Source of the DNA: Cognatiluteimonas weifangensis
GTDB lineage: Bacteria > Pseudomonadota > Gammaproteobacteria > Xanthomonadales > Xanthomonadaceae
Assembly: GCF_003416885.1 (NCBI RefSeq)
Contig: NZ_QVPD01000004.1
Span: 124,001 to 188,000, forward strand
Length of the DNA stretch: 64,000 nucleotides
Direction: 5' to 3'
Shown: in pieces, positions 25,976 to 35,408 of the stretch
Position numbering within the stretch: the first letter of the stretch is position 1
How the letters are laid out: each line of letters opens with the position of its first letter
The notes under the pieces: model-generated
What the model was told of the DNA's origin: nothing
The model's database searches: none
What the model saw: the letters and a program-made list of their open reading frames with translations, nothing else
Position numbers and translations under genes: made by a program

Positions 25976-27676
25976 ATGACTCCTGCAACCACCGAATCCT
26001 TCGCCGAACTGTTCGAACAGAGCCAGGCCCACATCGCCAAGCTCAAGCCCGGCGCCATCGTCAGCGGCGTCGTGGTCGACGTGCGCTCCGACGTGGTCGT
26101 CATCAACGCCGGCCTCAAGTCCGAGGGCATCGTCCCGATCGAACAGTTCCGCAACGACGCCGGCGAGATCGACGTGGGCATCGGCGACACCGTCAAGGTG
26201 GCGCTGGACGCGCTCGAAAACGGCTTCGGCGAGACCGTGCTGTCGCGCGAGAAAGCCAAGCGCGCGATGGTCTGGGACGAACTCGAGGAAGCGCTCGAGA
26301 AGAACGAGACCATCACCGGCCGCATCAGCGGCAAGGTCAAGGGCGGCTTCACCGTCGACATCAAGGACGTCCGCGCGTTCCTGCCGGGCTCGCTGGTCGA
26401 CGTGCGCCCGGTCCGCGACCCGGTGTACCTGGAAGGCAAGGAGCTGGAGTTCAAGCTCATCAAGCTCGACCGCAAGCGCAACAACGTGGTGGTCTCGCGC
26501 CGCGCGGTGGTCGAGAGCGAACATTCCGAGGAGCGCGAGGCGCTGCTGGAGAAGCTGGTCGAGGGCGCCGTGCTCAAGGGCGTGGTCAAGAACCTGACCG
26601 ACTACGGCGCGTTCGTGGACCTCGGCGGCATCGACGGCCTGCTGCACATCACCGACATGGCCTGGAAGCGCGTGCGCCATCCGTCGGAAGTGGTGGAAGT
26701 CGGCCAGGAGCTCGACGTGCGCGTGCTCAAGTACGACCGCGAGCGCAACCGCGTCAGCCTCGGCCTGAAGCAGCTGGGCGAGGATCCGTGGGACAACATC
26801 GGCCGCCGCTACCCGGCCAACACCCGCGTGTTCGGCAAGGTCTCCAACGTCACCGACTACGGCGCGTTCGTCGAGATCGAGCCGGGCGTCGAGGGCCTGG
26901 TGCACGTGTCCGAGATGGACTGGACCAACAAGAACGTCAACCCGTCCAAGGTCGTGCAGGTCGGCGACGAGGTGGAGGTCATGGTCCTGGACGTGGACGA
27001 GGAGCGCCGCCGCATCTCGCTGGGCATCAAGCAGGTCACCAGCAACCCGTGGGAGACCTTCGCCGCGATCCACAAGAAGGGCGACAAGGTCGAGGGCCAG
27101 ATCAAGTCCATCACCGACTTCGGCATCTTCATCGGCCTGGAAGGCGGCATCGATGGCCTGATCCACCTGTCCGACATCAGCTGGAACTCCACCGGCGAGG
27201 ACATCGCCCGCAACTACAAGAAGGGCGACACCCTGGAAGCCGTGGTGCTGGCGGTGGATCCGGAGCGCGAGCGCATCTCGCTGGGCGTCAAGCAGCTCGA
27301 GCAGGATCCGATGGGCCAGTTCCAGGCCACCAACGCCCGCGGCTCGATCGTCAAGGGCACGGTCAAGGAAGTCGACGCCCGCGGCGCCACCATCGACCTG
27401 GGCGATGGCGTCGAGGGTTACCTGGCCGCGCGCGACATCGCCCACGAGCGGGTCGAGGACGCCAGCCAGCGGCTCAAGGTCGGCGACGCGATCGAGGCCA
27501 AGATCGTCGGCACCGACCGCAAGAGCCGGCTGATGCAGCTCTCGATCAAGGCCAAGGACGAGGCCGAGACCCAGGAGGCCCTGGCCGAGTACAACAAGTC
27601 CGCAGCGGACGCCTCCAGCGGCACCACCAAGCTCGGCGCGCTGCTGCGCGAGCAACTCGAGCACAAGTCCGAGTAA
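25976..27676 (+). CDS. rpsA: 30S ribosomal protein S1
   Basis: A 566-residue S1 protein, which binds mRNA leaders and unfolds them on the 30S subunit. Six S1 repeats are visible, the last four close to one another in sequence with repeated [14 protein letters not shown]...GLxHxSD motifs; the first two are diverged ribosome-anchoring domains. Length is close to the E. coli protein (557). It is 171 bases downstream of cmk. In E. coli S1 represses its own translation through a structured leader; I did not verify a comparable fold here. Confidence 0.98.
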   Translation: MTPATTESFAELFEQSQAHIAKLKPGAIVSGVVVDVRSDVVVINAGLKSEGIVPIEQFRNDAGEIDVGIGDTVKVALDALENGFGETVLSREKAKRAMVWDELEEALEKNETITGRISGKVKGGFTVDIKDVRAFLPGSLVDVRPVRDPVYLEGKELEFKLIKLDRKRNNVVVSRRAVVESEHSEEREALLEKLVEGAVLKGVVKNLTDYGAFVDLGGIDGLLHITDMAWKRVRHPSEVVEVGQELDVRVLKYDRERNRVSLGLKQLGEDPWDNIGRRYPANTRVFGKVSNVTDYGAFVEIEPGVEGLVHVSEMDWTNKNVNPSKVVQVGDEVEVMVLDVDEERRRISLGIKQVTSNPWETFAAIHKKGDKVEGQIKSITDFGIFIGLEGGIDGLIHLSDISWNSTGEDIARNYKKGDTLEAVVLAVDPERERISLGVKQLEQDPMGQFQATNARGSIVKGTVKEVDARGATIDLGDGVEGYLAARDIAHERVEDASQRLKVGDAIEAKIVGTDRKSRLMQLSIKAKDEAETQEALAEYNKSAADASSGTTKLGALLREQLEHKSE

Positions 27677-27696
27677 GTACCGTAGGCACCCTGCAG

Positions 27697-27722
27697 CGGC
27701 CCGGCGCTCCATCGCCGGGCCG
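27697..27722 (+). terminator. GC-rich hairpin after rpsA
   Basis: A perfect 10-bp stem CGGCCCGGCG/CGCCGGGCCG with loop CTCCAT starts 20 bases after the rpsA stop and ends 29 bases before ihfB. Only a weak T content follows (TCTGCC), so it may be a partial terminator or an mRNA-stabilising 3' end rather than a strong stop. Confidence 0.55.
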
Positions 27723-27751
27723 TCTGCCGCACCCGAGCCGGCCGCGTGTCC

Positions 27752-28054
27752 ATGACCAAGTCCGAACTGATCGAGATCCTCACCCGGCGTCAGGGGCATC
27801 TGAAGGCGGAGGACGTCGATCTGGCGGTCAAGTCGCTGCTGGAAATGATGGGGGGTGCGCTCGCCGGGGGCGAACGCATCGAGATCCGCGGTTTCGGCAG
27901 TTTCTCCCTGCATTACCGTCCGCCGCGCACCGGCCGCAATCCGAAAACCGGCGATGCGGTGGCCCTGCCTGGCAAGTACGTCCCGCACTTCAAGCCGGGC
28001 AAGGAATTGCGCGAGCGCGTCAGCGGCGCGATGCCGGTCGCCGCCGACGACTAG
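27752..28054 (+). CDS. ihfB: Integration host factor subunit beta
   Basis: A 100-residue DNA-bending protein that pairs with IhfA. The hallmark stretch [21 protein letters not shown] (41-61) and RNPKTGD, then [16 protein letters not shown], is nearly identical to E. coli IHF-beta (94 residues). The ATG at 27752 gives the standard MTKSELIE start; a GTG six bases upstream is a possible alternative. The order rpsA-ihfB is conserved in gammaproteobacteria. It acts in recombination, replication and transcription complexes. Confidence 0.97.
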   Translation: MTKSELIEILTRRQGHLKAEDVDLAVKSLLEMMGGALAGGERIEIRGFGSFSLHYRPPRTGRNPKTGDAVALPGKYVPHFKPGKELRERVSGAMPVAADD

Positions 28055-28147
28055 AATGTCCCGCGCCAGGGCCGCCGGCTCCGGCATGGCTGAACAAGGC
28101 GGGACGCCTCGGCTAAGCTGGCGCGCACACGCACCCGGAGCCGAACG

Positions 28148-28402
28148 ATGCGCCTGATCCGCCTCCTGATCGCGATCCTCTTCCTCGTCGCCGGCCTGGC
28201 CATCGGCGGACTCAACCCGCAGCCCGTGGTGCTGGACCTGGGCATCGCCTCGCTGCGCGCGACGCTGGGCGTCAGCGTGCTGGCGGGGTTGCTGGTCGGC
28301 GTCGTCGTGGGTGGGCTGGTACTGACCACAGCCGTGGTGTTGCCGCTGCGCCAGCGCCTGCGCCGCGCGCTCGCGTCCGCGGCCGCGAAGCCGGAGCGCT
28401 GA
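28148..28402 (+). CDS. lapA: LapA-family inner-membrane protein
   Basis: An 84-residue LapA (formerly YciS, DUF1049). Two hydrophobic spans (about 4-24 and 42-64) are separated by [14 protein letters not shown], typical for the family, with a basic cytoplasmic tail. LapA works with LapB and YejM in control of lipopolysaccharide synthesis through FtsH-mediated LpxC proteolysis. Its stop is two bases from the lapB start, so they are translated together. Confidence 0.92.
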   Translation: MRLIRLLIAILFLVAGLAIGGLNPQPVVLDLGIASLRATLGVSVLAGLLVGVVVGGLVLTTAVVLPLRQRLRRALASAAAKPER

Positions 28403-28404
28403 GC

Positions 28405-29583
28405 ATGGCTTTCCTCGACCAGTGGTTCTGGTTCGTGCTGCTGCTGCCACTGGCCGCGCTCAGCGGCTGGGTGATCGGCCGTCGCGGCGGCGAGCGCCAC
28501 AGCGACAGCCAGGTCAGCAAGCTCTCCACCACCTATTTCCGCGGCCTGAACTACCTGCTCAACGAGCAGCCCGACAAGGCGATCGAGCTGTTCCTGCACA
28601 TCGCCGAGCTGGACAAGGACACCTTCGAGACCCAGGTCGCGCTCGGCCACCTGTTCCGCCGCCGCGGCGAGGTCGACCGCGCCATCCGCCTGCACCAGGC
28701 GCTGGTGCAGCGCCCCGACCTGACCGACCAGCAGAAGGTGCAGGCGCTGCTGGCGCTGGGCGAGGACTACATGAAGTCCGGGCTGCTCGACCGCGCCGAG
28801 ACGGTGTTCACGGACCTGGCTCGGATCGACCAGCGTGCGCCGCAGGCGCTGCGCCATCTGATCGGCATCTACCAGGCCGAGCGCGACTGGGCCAAGGCGA
28901 TCGAGAACGCCACGCGCTATGAAGCGGTGACCGGCGAGCCGATGGGCAAGCTGGTCGCGCAGTTCGAATGCGAGCTGGCAGACCGCCAGCGCGCCTCCGG
29001 CGACATCGCCGCCGCGCGGGACTCGATCGCGCGCGCCTACGCCGCCGATTCCACGGCGGTACGCGCGGGCCTGCTGGAGGGGCGCATCGAAGTCGATGCC
29101 GGCAACGACGCCGCCGCGATCCGCGCCTTCGAGCGCGCCGCACGCCACGATCCCGACTACCTGCCAGAGATCCTGCCGTCGCTGCTGTCCAGCTATGCCC
29201 GCGTGGGCGACAGCACCGGTGCGCGCGCGTTCCTGACCGAGATGGCCGAGCATTACCGCGGAGTGTCGCCGGTGCTGGCCCTGACCCGGCTGGTCGAGGC
29301 CGATGAGGGCGCCGGTTCGGCGCGCGCCTACCTGGCGCAACAGCTCAAGGACCGGCCCTCGGTCCGCGGCGAGGCGGCCCTGATCGACCTGACCCTGATC
29401 GAGCAGGCCGATCCGGTCGCCACCCTGCACGATCTCAAGCACATTACCGACCAGTTGCTGGTGCGCAATCCGAGCTACCGCTGCAGCCGCTGCGGCTTCG
29501 GTGCGCGCAGCCACCACTGGCAGTGCCCCAGCTGCAAGGAATGGGGCACGGTCAAGCCGCTGCTCAACTACGCGGTGGTGTGA
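28405..29583 (+). CDS. lapB: LPS assembly protein LapB
   Basis: A 392-residue LapB (YciM). One N-terminal membrane anchor (about 5-24) is followed by a run of TPR helices (about 40-330) and a C-terminal rubredoxin-like metal site with C360, C363, C374 and C377 (CSRC...CPSC), then WGTVKPL. In E. coli LapB hands LpxC to FtsH and so limits lipid A synthesis. The stop overlaps a GTG start of the next gene, an O-antigen-type initiating transferase, which makes a single transcript with the following glycan genes likely. Confidence 0.96.
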   Translation: MAFLDQWFWFVLLLPLAALSGWVIGRRGGERHSDSQVSKLSTTYFRGLNYLLNEQPDKAIELFLHIAELDKDTFETQVALGHLFRRRGEVDRAIRLHQALVQRPDLTDQQKVQALLALGEDYMKSGLLDRAETVFTDLARIDQRAPQALRHLIGIYQAERDWAKAIENATRYEAVTGEPMGKLVAQFECELADRQRASGDIAAARDSIARAYAADSTAVRAGLLEGRIEVDAGNDAAAIRAFERAARHDPDYLPEILPSLLSSYARVGDSTGARAFLTEMAEHYRGVSPVLALTRLVEADEGAGSARAYLAQQLKDRPSVRGEAALIDLTLIEQADPVATLHDLKHITDQLLVRNPSYRCSRCGFGARSHHWQCPSCKEWGTVKPLLNYAVV

Positions 29584-30587
29584 GCGTGCCCGGCGCCGGC
29601 CTGCCAGGGTGGCTTGCGCTGCATTGCGCGGTCGGCCTCATCGGCACCTGGCTCGCACGTGGTTACGCATTGCAGCACGCCTTGATCGACCAGCCGGGAG
29701 CGCGGCGCAGCCATGCCGTGCCGACCCCGCGCGGCGGCGGGATCGCGATCGTGGCGGCCCTGTTGCTGGCGCTGGCATGGCTGGCGCTGGCCGATCCGCA
29801 ACACGCGCCGTTGCATGCCGCAATCGGTGCCGGGCTGTCGCTGGTCGCCGGCATCGGCTGGCTCGACGATCACCGCCCGCTGTCGCCGTGGCTGCGCCTG
29901 GCCATGCATGCGATGGCCGCAGCGCTCTTGGCCGGGGCGATCTTTGCCGCCGGGGGCGGTGCACTGGTCGCCGCGGGCGCCTTCATGCTTGCTCTGGTGC
30001 TGGTGAACGTCTGGAACTTCATGGATGGCATCGATGGTCTGGCGGCGAGCCAGGCGGCACTGGCAGCAGTGGCCTATGCCTTGCTCGCCGGCAATGGCCC
30101 GGTGTTCTGGCTGGGGCTGGCGTTGGCGGCGGCCTGCGCCGGCTTCCTGCCCTACAACTTGCCCCGGGCGCGGATCTTCCTGGGCGATGTCGGCAGCGGC
30201 GCGATCGGGTTCGCGTTGGCGGCGCTGGTCTCGATGTTGCTGCTGGGGGTCGAAGGCCGGCGGGCACCACTCCTGCTCCTCCCCCTGTGCGCATTCGCAG
30301 TTGACGCGGCGCTGACACTGGGCGCGCGCATGCTGCGCGGGGAACGCTGGTGGTTGCCGCATACCCAGCACGCCTATCAGCGCTGGGCGCGGAGCAGGGG
30401 CGGGCACGCCGGGGTGACCGCGGGCTATGCAGGCTGGACGTTCGCGGCGGGGGCGATCATGCTTGCCGCGAGCTCGCAACCGACAGTGGTTATCATGGCC
30501 TCGGTCGGGGGCGTGTATCTCGCCGCCTGCGTAGCGTGGTGGCGACTGCAAGGGATGGCCGGAAGGACCATGGAGGACAAGGGATGA
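29580..30587 (+). CDS. MraY/WecA-family polyprenyl-phosphate sugar-1-phosphate transferase (WbpL-like)
   Basis: A 335-residue multi-span membrane enzyme that starts a lipid-linked glycan by moving a sugar phosphate from a UDP-sugar to undecaprenyl phosphate. Family motifs are intact: DQPGARRSHAVPTPRGGGIA (37-56), the aspartate pair in GWLDDHRPLS (about 96-97), NVWNFMDGIDGLAA (143-156) and FLGDVGSGAIGF. Sequence and partner gene point to WbpL of Pseudomonas, which begins O-antigen with FucNAc or QuiNAc, rather than to MraY or WecA. A GTG at 29580 overlaps the lapB stop; GTG 29586 is an alternative. Its stop overlaps the next ATG (ATGA). Confidence 0.85.
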   Translation: MSVPGAGLPGWLALHCAVGLIGTWLARGYALQHALIDQPGARRSHAVPTPRGGGIAIVAALLLALAWLALADPQHAPLHAAIGAGLSLVAGIGWLDDHRPLSPWLRLAMHAMAAALLAGAIFAAGGGALVAAGAFMLALVLVNVWNFMDGIDGLAASQAALAAVAYALLAGNGPVFWLGLALAAACAGFLPYNLPRARIFLGDVGSGAIGFALAALVSMLLLGVEGRRAPLLLLPLCAFAVDAALTLGARMLRGERWWLPHTQHAYQRWARSRGGHAGVTAGYAGWTFAAGAIMLAASSQPTVVIMASVGGVYLAACVAWWRLQGMAGRTMEDKG

Positions 30588-32488
30588 TCGGCTGGAAGGA
30601 GCGGGTCGGCGCCGGCTTGCCGCGTGTCGCCGTGGTCGTGCACGACCTGTGCATGGTGTGGCTGGCCTGGACCGGCTTGCATCTGTTCCGTTACGCGATG
30701 CGGGCAGAGGTTTCGCCGCTGTCGCCCTGGTCGACCGAGATCGCGCTGGTGCTGCTGGCGCAGGGCCTGGTGTTCTGGCGGGTCGGCCTGTACCGCGGCA
30801 TCTGGCGCTTCGCCAGCGTTCCCGACCTGGTCAACATCCTCAAGGCCTGCGTGTTCGGCCTGCTGGCGATCGTCGCCGGCCTGTTTCTGTACAACCGGCT
30901 CGACCAGGTGCCCCGGACCGTCCTGGTGCTGTACCCGATCGTGCTCACCGCGCTGCTCGGGATGCCGCGGCTGCTGTACCGCGCCTGGAAGGACCATCAG
31001 CTGTCCAGCTCCGACCGTACCGCGTTGCGGGTGCTGATCCTGGGGGCCGGGCAGGCGGGCGAGGCCCTGGTGCGCGACCTGCGGCGCACCGGCGCCTACC
31101 AGCCGGTCGGCTTCCTCGACGACGCCAGCAGCCTGCACGGCAGCCAGCTGCAGGGTGTGCCGGTGCTGGGCCGGATCGATGAGGTCGGGCGGATCGCGCC
31201 GGAAACCGCGGCCGGGCTGCTGGTGATCGCGATGCCGTCGCTCGACGCGACGGCGATGCGTCGCATCGTGGCCATCTGCGAACGCACCGGCCTGCCGTTC
31301 CGCCGGGTGCCGCGGCTCGACGACCTGCTCGAAGGACGCTCGCTGCCCGGCGAATTGCGCGAGGTAGCGATCGAGGATCTGCTCGGCCGGCAACCCGTCA
31401 CCCCCGACTGGAAGGCGATCCGCGGCTGGCTGGGCGGGCGCAGCGTGCTGGTCACCGGCGCCGGCGGCTCGATCGGCTCCGAATTGTGCCGCCAGTGCGC
31501 GCGCCACGGCGCCCGCCAGATCGCCTTGCTGGAAATCGACGAACTGGCGCTGAGCACGATCGAGACCGAATTGCGTCGCGACTTCCCCCAGATCCGCTGC
31601 GTGCCGGTACTCGGCGACTGCGGCGACCCGGCGGCGGTGCGCCACGCACTGGCACAGTCCTCGCCCGAGGCCGTGTTCCACGCCGCCGCCTACAAGCAGG
31701 TGCCTTTGCTGCAGACGCAACTGCGCGAAGCGGTCCGCAACAACGTGCTGGCCACCGAGACGGTGGCTCGGGAAAGCCAGCGTGCCAGGGTCGGCACTTT
31801 CGTGCTGATTTCCACCGACAAGGCCGTGGATCCGGTCAACGTGCTCGGGGTGACCAAGCGCCTGGCCGAAATGGTGTGCCAGGCGCTGGCCGGGCCCGGC
31901 GTCACCCGCTCGGTGACGGTGCGTTTCGGCAACGTGCTGGATTCGGCCGGCAGCGTGGTCCCGCTGTTCCGCGAGCAGATCCGCAACGGCGGGCCGGTGA
32001 CCGTGACCGATCCGGAAGTGACGCGCTACTTCATGACCATTCCGGAAGCCTGCCAGCTGATCCTGCAGGCGGCGGCCTCCGGTTCGCAGCACGCGGTCTA
32101 TACCCTGGACATGGGCGAGCCGATCGCGATCAAGCTGCTCGCTGAACAGATGATCCGGCTGGCCGGCAAGCAGCCCGAGCGCGACATCGCCATCGTCTAC
32201 ACCGGCTTGCGCGCCGGCGAGAAGCTGCACGAAACCCTGTTCCACGCCGACGAACGCTACCGGCCCACCATGCATCCCAAGATCCTGCAGGCCGAGGCGC
32301 GCGAGGTCGCGGCGGAGCGCATCGCGGAAGCCAGCGCGCGTCTGCGCGATGCGGTCGCGCGTTACGACCTGGACGAATTGGCGCTGCTGTTGCGCGAGAC
32401 GGTCCCCGAGTTCGCGCCCGCCGGCGCCGCCGTGGCCGAAGCCGCCACCGTGGTCGCGTTTCCCGCCCGCAACGCCCGGAAAACATGA
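30584..32488 (+). CDS. WbpM/PglF-like nucleoside-diphosphate-sugar 4,6-dehydratase
   Basis: A 634-residue membrane-anchored dehydratase. Four N-terminal spans (about 15-35, 52-70, 85-103, 113-132) precede a CoA-binding-like Rossmann domain ([13 protein letters not shown], 148-160) and the extended SDR catalytic domain ([10 protein letters not shown] 291-300, [21 protein letters not shown]). These enzymes turn UDP-GlcNAc into the 4-keto-6-deoxy intermediate of QuiNAc/FucNAc sugars. In the catalytic SxxK region the lysine is K425 (VLGVTKR). The residue four before it, Tyr in short family members and Met in WbpM, is Leu 421. It overlaps both neighbours by ATGA junctions. Confidence 0.88.
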   Translation: MIGWKERVGAGLPRVAVVVHDLCMVWLAWTGLHLFRYAMRAEVSPLSPWSTEIALVLLAQGLVFWRVGLYRGIWRFASVPDLVNILKACVFGLLAIVAGLFLYNRLDQVPRTVLVLYPIVLTALLGMPRLLYRAWKDHQLSSSDRTALRVLILGAGQAGEALVRDLRRTGAYQPVGFLDDASSLHGSQLQGVPVLGRIDEVGRIAPETAAGLLVIAMPSLDATAMRRIVAICERTGLPFRRVPRLDDLLEGRSLPGELREVAIEDLLGRQPVTPDWKAIRGWLGGRSVLVTGAGGSIGSELCRQCARHGARQIALLEIDELALSTIETELRRDFPQIRCVPVLGDCGDPAAVRHALAQSSPEAVFHAAAYKQVPLLQTQLREAVRNNVLATETVARESQRARVGTFVLISTDKAVDPVNVLGVTKRLAEMVCQALAGPGVTRSVTVRFGNVLDSAGSVVPLFREQIRNGGPVTVTDPEVTRYFMTIPEACQLILQAAASGSQHAVYTLDMGEPIAIKLLAEQMIRLAGKQPERDIAIVYTGLRAGEKLHETLFHADERYRPTMHPKILQAEAREVAAERIAEASARLRDAVARYDLDELALLLRETVPEFAPAGAAVAEAATVVAFPARNARKT

Positions 32489-33402
32489 TGGGCCAGATCC
32501 CTCAAGGCAATCGCCGCATCCGCAAGGCGGTGTTCCCGGTGGCCGGCCTGGGCACCCGGTTCCTGCCCGCTACCAAGACCGTGCCCAAGGAGATGCTGCC
32601 GATCATCGACAAGCCGCTGATCCAGTACGCGGTCGATGAAGCGATCGAGGCCGGTTGCGACACGCTGGTATTCGTGACCAATCGCTACAAGCACGCGGTC
32701 GCGGATTATTTCGACAAGGCCTACGAGCTGGAACACAAGCTCGAGCGTGCCGGCAAGACCGAGCAGCTGGAACTGGTGCGCCACGTGTTGCCCGATGGCG
32801 TGCGGGCGGTTTTCGTGACCCAGGCCGAAGCGCTGGGCCTGGGGCATGCGGTGCTGTGCGCCCAACCGGTCGTCGGCGACGAGCCGTTCGCGGTGCTGTT
32901 GCCGGATGACCTGATCTGGAACCGCGGTCCGGGGGCGCTGAAGCAGATGGCCGATGTGGCGCAGGCCACCGGCGCCAGCGTGATCGCCACCCAGGACGTG
33001 CCGCGCGCCAAGACCGGCAGCTACGGCATCGTCGCTACCGAGGATTTCAGCGGGCGCCAGGGGCGGGTGACGGCGATGGTGGAAAAGCCGGAACCGGAGG
33101 TCGCCCCGAGCACCCTGGCGGTGGTCGGGCGCTATGTCCTGTCGCCGCGCATCTTCGACCTGCTGCAGGCCACCACGCCGGGAGCCGGTGGCGAAATCCA
33201 GCTCACCGACGCGATCTCGGCGCTGCTGCGCGAACAGCCGGTGCTGGCCTATCGCTTCCAGGGAACGCGCTTCGACTGCGGCACCCACATCGGCCTGGTC
33301 GAGGCGACGATCCGCTACGCGCTGGACCACGAGATGCTCAGCGACGCCGCGCGCGTCATGATGCAGGACGCGCTGGGCGAGATGGGCGTGGTCGAGCTGT
33401 AG
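32485..33402 (+). CDS. galU: UTP-glucose-1-phosphate uridylyltransferase
   Basis: A 305-residue GalU that makes UDP-glucose for envelope polysaccharides. The nucleotide-binding signature [20 protein letters not shown] (26-45) with [14 protein letters not shown], the VEKPEP motif and the [10 protein letters not shown] segment are canonical. It ends the lapA-lapB-wbpL-wbpM-galU run; its ATG overlaps the previous stop. In Xanthomonas GalU serves xanthan and LPS. The first methionine or the second one three bases later may start translation. Confidence 0.96.
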   Translation: MMGQIPQGNRRIRKAVFPVAGLGTRFLPATKTVPKEMLPIIDKPLIQYAVDEAIEAGCDTLVFVTNRYKHAVADYFDKAYELEHKLERAGKTEQLELVRHVLPDGVRAVFVTQAEALGLGHAVLCAQPVVGDEPFAVLLPDDLIWNRGPGALKQMADVAQATGASVIATQDVPRAKTGSYGIVATEDFSGRQGRVTAMVEKPEPEVAPSTLAVVGRYVLSPRIFDLLQATTPGAGGEIQLTDAISALLREQPVLAYRFQGTRFDCGTHIGLVEATIRYALDHEMLSDAARVMMQDALGEMGVVEL

Positions 33403-33427
33403 CTGCGGGTGGGGCCCGCGCGGGCAC

Positions 33428-33928
33428 TTAGCCGAACCGCCACCAGGCCCACGCGGCCCAGAGCAACAGCGATGCCGCCAGCGCGATCGCGGCCAGACCG
33501 GCGCGTTCGGCTCGGCGTGCCCAGCGCAGCGCTGCGGCATCGCGCAACACGCGGACATCGCGCAGGGTTTTCCAGGCCCGGGGCGGGAACCGGCCCTCGA
33601 TCCGCGACGCCAGCCCGAGCCGGCGCAAACCGGCACCCAGCAGTGCGGCCGGAACCGCCAACCCGATGCCGAGCCCGGCAAGCAATCCGCGCAGCCAGCG
33701 CCGCACGGTATCCGGATCGCTTTGCGCCAGCTGTCCGTCGATCCGCCCCAGCCAGGCTTCGAGCAGCAACAGCAGGACGGCGCACAACAGGACGGTGAAA
33801 GCCAGCAGCAACAGGGTGCGGCTGCGGTAGGACGGGTCGGCGCGATGGATTTCCATCGCTGCATCAAACTCGGCAGCGGCCGGGTTGTCCAGTCCGCCGG
33901 TCGGCGACTCGCGTGCTGCCGTCCGCAT
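33428..33928 (-). CDS. Small membrane protein, unknown
   Basis: A protein of about 166 residues from the chosen start. It has two strong hydrophobic segments near the N-terminus (LLLLAFTVLLCAVLLLLLEAW and LLAGLGIGLAVPAALLGAGL), a basic middle rich in Arg (WKTLRDVRVLRDAAALRWARRAERAG), and a C-terminal span (LAAIALAASLLLWAAWAWW). The start is uncertain; an ATG at 33856 just before the first span is an equally good choice. Codon use fits its neighbours. It converges on galU with 25 bases between. I do not recognise the family. Confidence 0.6.
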   Translation of the reverse strand: MRTAARESPTGGLDNPAAAEFDAAMEIHRADPSYRSRTLLLLAFTVLLCAVLLLLLEAWLGRIDGQLAQSDPDTVRRWLRGLLAGLGIGLAVPAALLGAGLRRLGLASRIEGRFPPRAWKTLRDVRVLRDAAALRWARRAERAGLAAIALAASLLLWAAWAWWRFG

Positions 33929-34075
33929 CGCAGGCGGGCCGGTGCGTGTCGACGCCGCCGGCGGCGCGGTTGCCGTCGTCGGCGCCAGGTGCCGTCGCGC
34001 AGCACACACGGCATCGCGCCCACCGCAGGCATGCCGCCGGTGCGCCGCCGCGCGCGGCAACTCAAGCCGCGCAGG

Positions 34076-35281
34076 TCAAAGCGCTTCGAAGATGCCGGCG
34101 GCGCCCATGCCGGTACCGATGCACATCGTCACCATCCCGTACTTCTGCTTGCGCCGGCGCAAGCCGTGGAGGATGGTCGCGGTACGCACCGCGCCGGTGG
34201 CGCCGAGCGGGTGACCGAGGGCGATCGCGCCGCCCAGCGGGTTGACCCTGGCCGGGTCGAGTTCGCAGTCGCGGATCACCGCCAGCGCCTGCGCGGCGAA
34301 GGCCTCGTTGAGCTCGATCCAGTCGAGCTGGTCTTTTGTCAATCCCGCCTGCTTCAACGCCTTGGGGATGGCCGCGATCGGGCCGATGCCCATCACTTCC
34401 GGGCGCACGCCGGCGACGGAGAAGCTGACGAAGCGGGCGAGCGGGGTCAGGCCGTAGTCCTTGATCGCCTGTTCGGAGGCGAGCAGCACCGCGCCGGCGC
34501 CGTCGGACATCTGCGAACTGTTGCCGGCGGTCACGCTGCCGCCGAACTGGGCGTTGCGAAATACCGGGCGCAGCTTCGCCAGGCCCTCGGGCGAGGTGTC
34601 CGGACGCGGGCCCTCGTCGGTGTCGACCAGCAGCTTCTTCAGGCGCACGGCATTGCCGGCCGGGTCCGGCAGGCGCGCGACGACTTCCAGCGGCGAGATC
34701 TCGTCGCGGAACTCGCCGGCGGCGATCGCGGCGAGCGCCTTGCGGTGCGAGGCCAGGGCGAACGCGTCCTGGTCCTCGCGCGAGACCTTCCACTCTTCGG
34801 CGACCTTCTCCGCGGTGATGCCCATGCCGTAGGCGATGGCGATGTGGTCGTCCTCGAACACCGACGGCGACAGCGCGACCTTGTTGCCCATCATCGGCAC
34901 CATCGACATCGACTCGGTACCGCCGGCCAGCATCAGGTCGCTGTTGCCCAGCCGGATCTGGTCGGCCGCCAGCGCCACCGCCTGCAGGCCGGAGGAGCAG
35001 AAGCGGTTGATGGTCTGCGCCGGGATCGTGTTTGGCAGCCCGGCCAGCAGCACGCCGATGCGCGCCACGTTCATGCCCTGCTCGGCCTCGGGCATCGCGC
35101 AGCCGACGATCGCGTCGTCGATGCGGTTGACGTCGATCCCCGGCGCCTGCGCGATCACGCTGCGCAGCACGTGCGCCAGCATGTCGTCGGGACGGGTATT
35201 GCGGAACACGCCGCGCGGCGCCTTGCCGACCGGGGTGCGGGTGGCGGCGACGATGTAGGCGTCCTGGATCTGTCTGCTCAT
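34076..35281 (-). CDS. fadA: Acetyl-CoA C-acyltransferase (thiolase of beta-oxidation)
   Basis: A 401-residue thiolase that cleaves 3-ketoacyl-CoA to acetyl-CoA and a shortened acyl-CoA. The nucleophile is C95 (NRFCSSGLQAV). The second active-site group is H357 and C387 (ALGHPLGATGA and CIGTGMGAAGIFEAL), plus NEAFAAQ. It is the distal gene of a tetR-fadN-thiolase unit, 127 bases after the FadN-like gene. Sequence resembles the FadA partner of FadN/YusK type rather than the biosynthetic PhaA group. The start at 35281 (MSRQIQDAYIVAATRTPVGK) fits the family. Confidence 0.93.
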   Translation of the reverse strand: MSRQIQDAYIVAATRTPVGKAPRGVFRNTRPDDMLAHVLRSVIAQAPGIDVNRIDDAIVGCAMPEAEQGMNVARIGVLLAGLPNTIPAQTINRFCSSGLQAVALAADQIRLGNSDLMLAGGTESMSMVPMMGNKVALSPSVFEDDHIAIAYGMGITAEKVAEEWKVSREDQDAFALASHRKALAAIAAGEFRDEISPLEVVARLPDPAGNAVRLKKLLVDTDEGPRPDTSPEGLAKLRPVFRNAQFGGSVTAGNSSQMSDGAGAVLLASEQAIKDYGLTPLARFVSFSVAGVRPEVMGIGPIAAIPKALKQAGLTKDQLDWIELNEAFAAQALAVIRDCELDPARVNPLGGAIALGHPLGATGAVRTATILHGLRRRKQKYGMVTMCIGTGMGAAGIFEAL

Positions 35282-35372
35282 GATTGTTCTCGATTCGTAG
35301 GCCGACGGTGTGGCGTTGCCATCCCTGCGCAAGCGCGGGCGCGGCGCCTTTGTCGTTCGGAAACGGGATGCC

Positions 35373-35395
35373 GGATTCCGGCCTCCGCGGGAATG
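35373..35395. repeat. Single REP-like imperfect palindrome
   Basis: Between the FadN-like and thiolase genes lies ATTCC (35375-35379) ... GGAAT (35390-35394) around a GC centre, preceded by GGGATGCCGG. It looks like the short REP-type elements common between genes in xanthomonads and pseudomonads. It may reduce read-through from the upstream to the downstream gene. Confidence 0.4.
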
Positions 35396-35408
35396 GCGGG
35401 CGCTTGCA

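Noticed and set aside
24842-28450. 1202-codon minus-strand frame over cmk, rpsA and ihfB whose end reads as L36
   Set aside because: Only the last 41 codons (rpmJ) are real; the rest is antisense to known genes.
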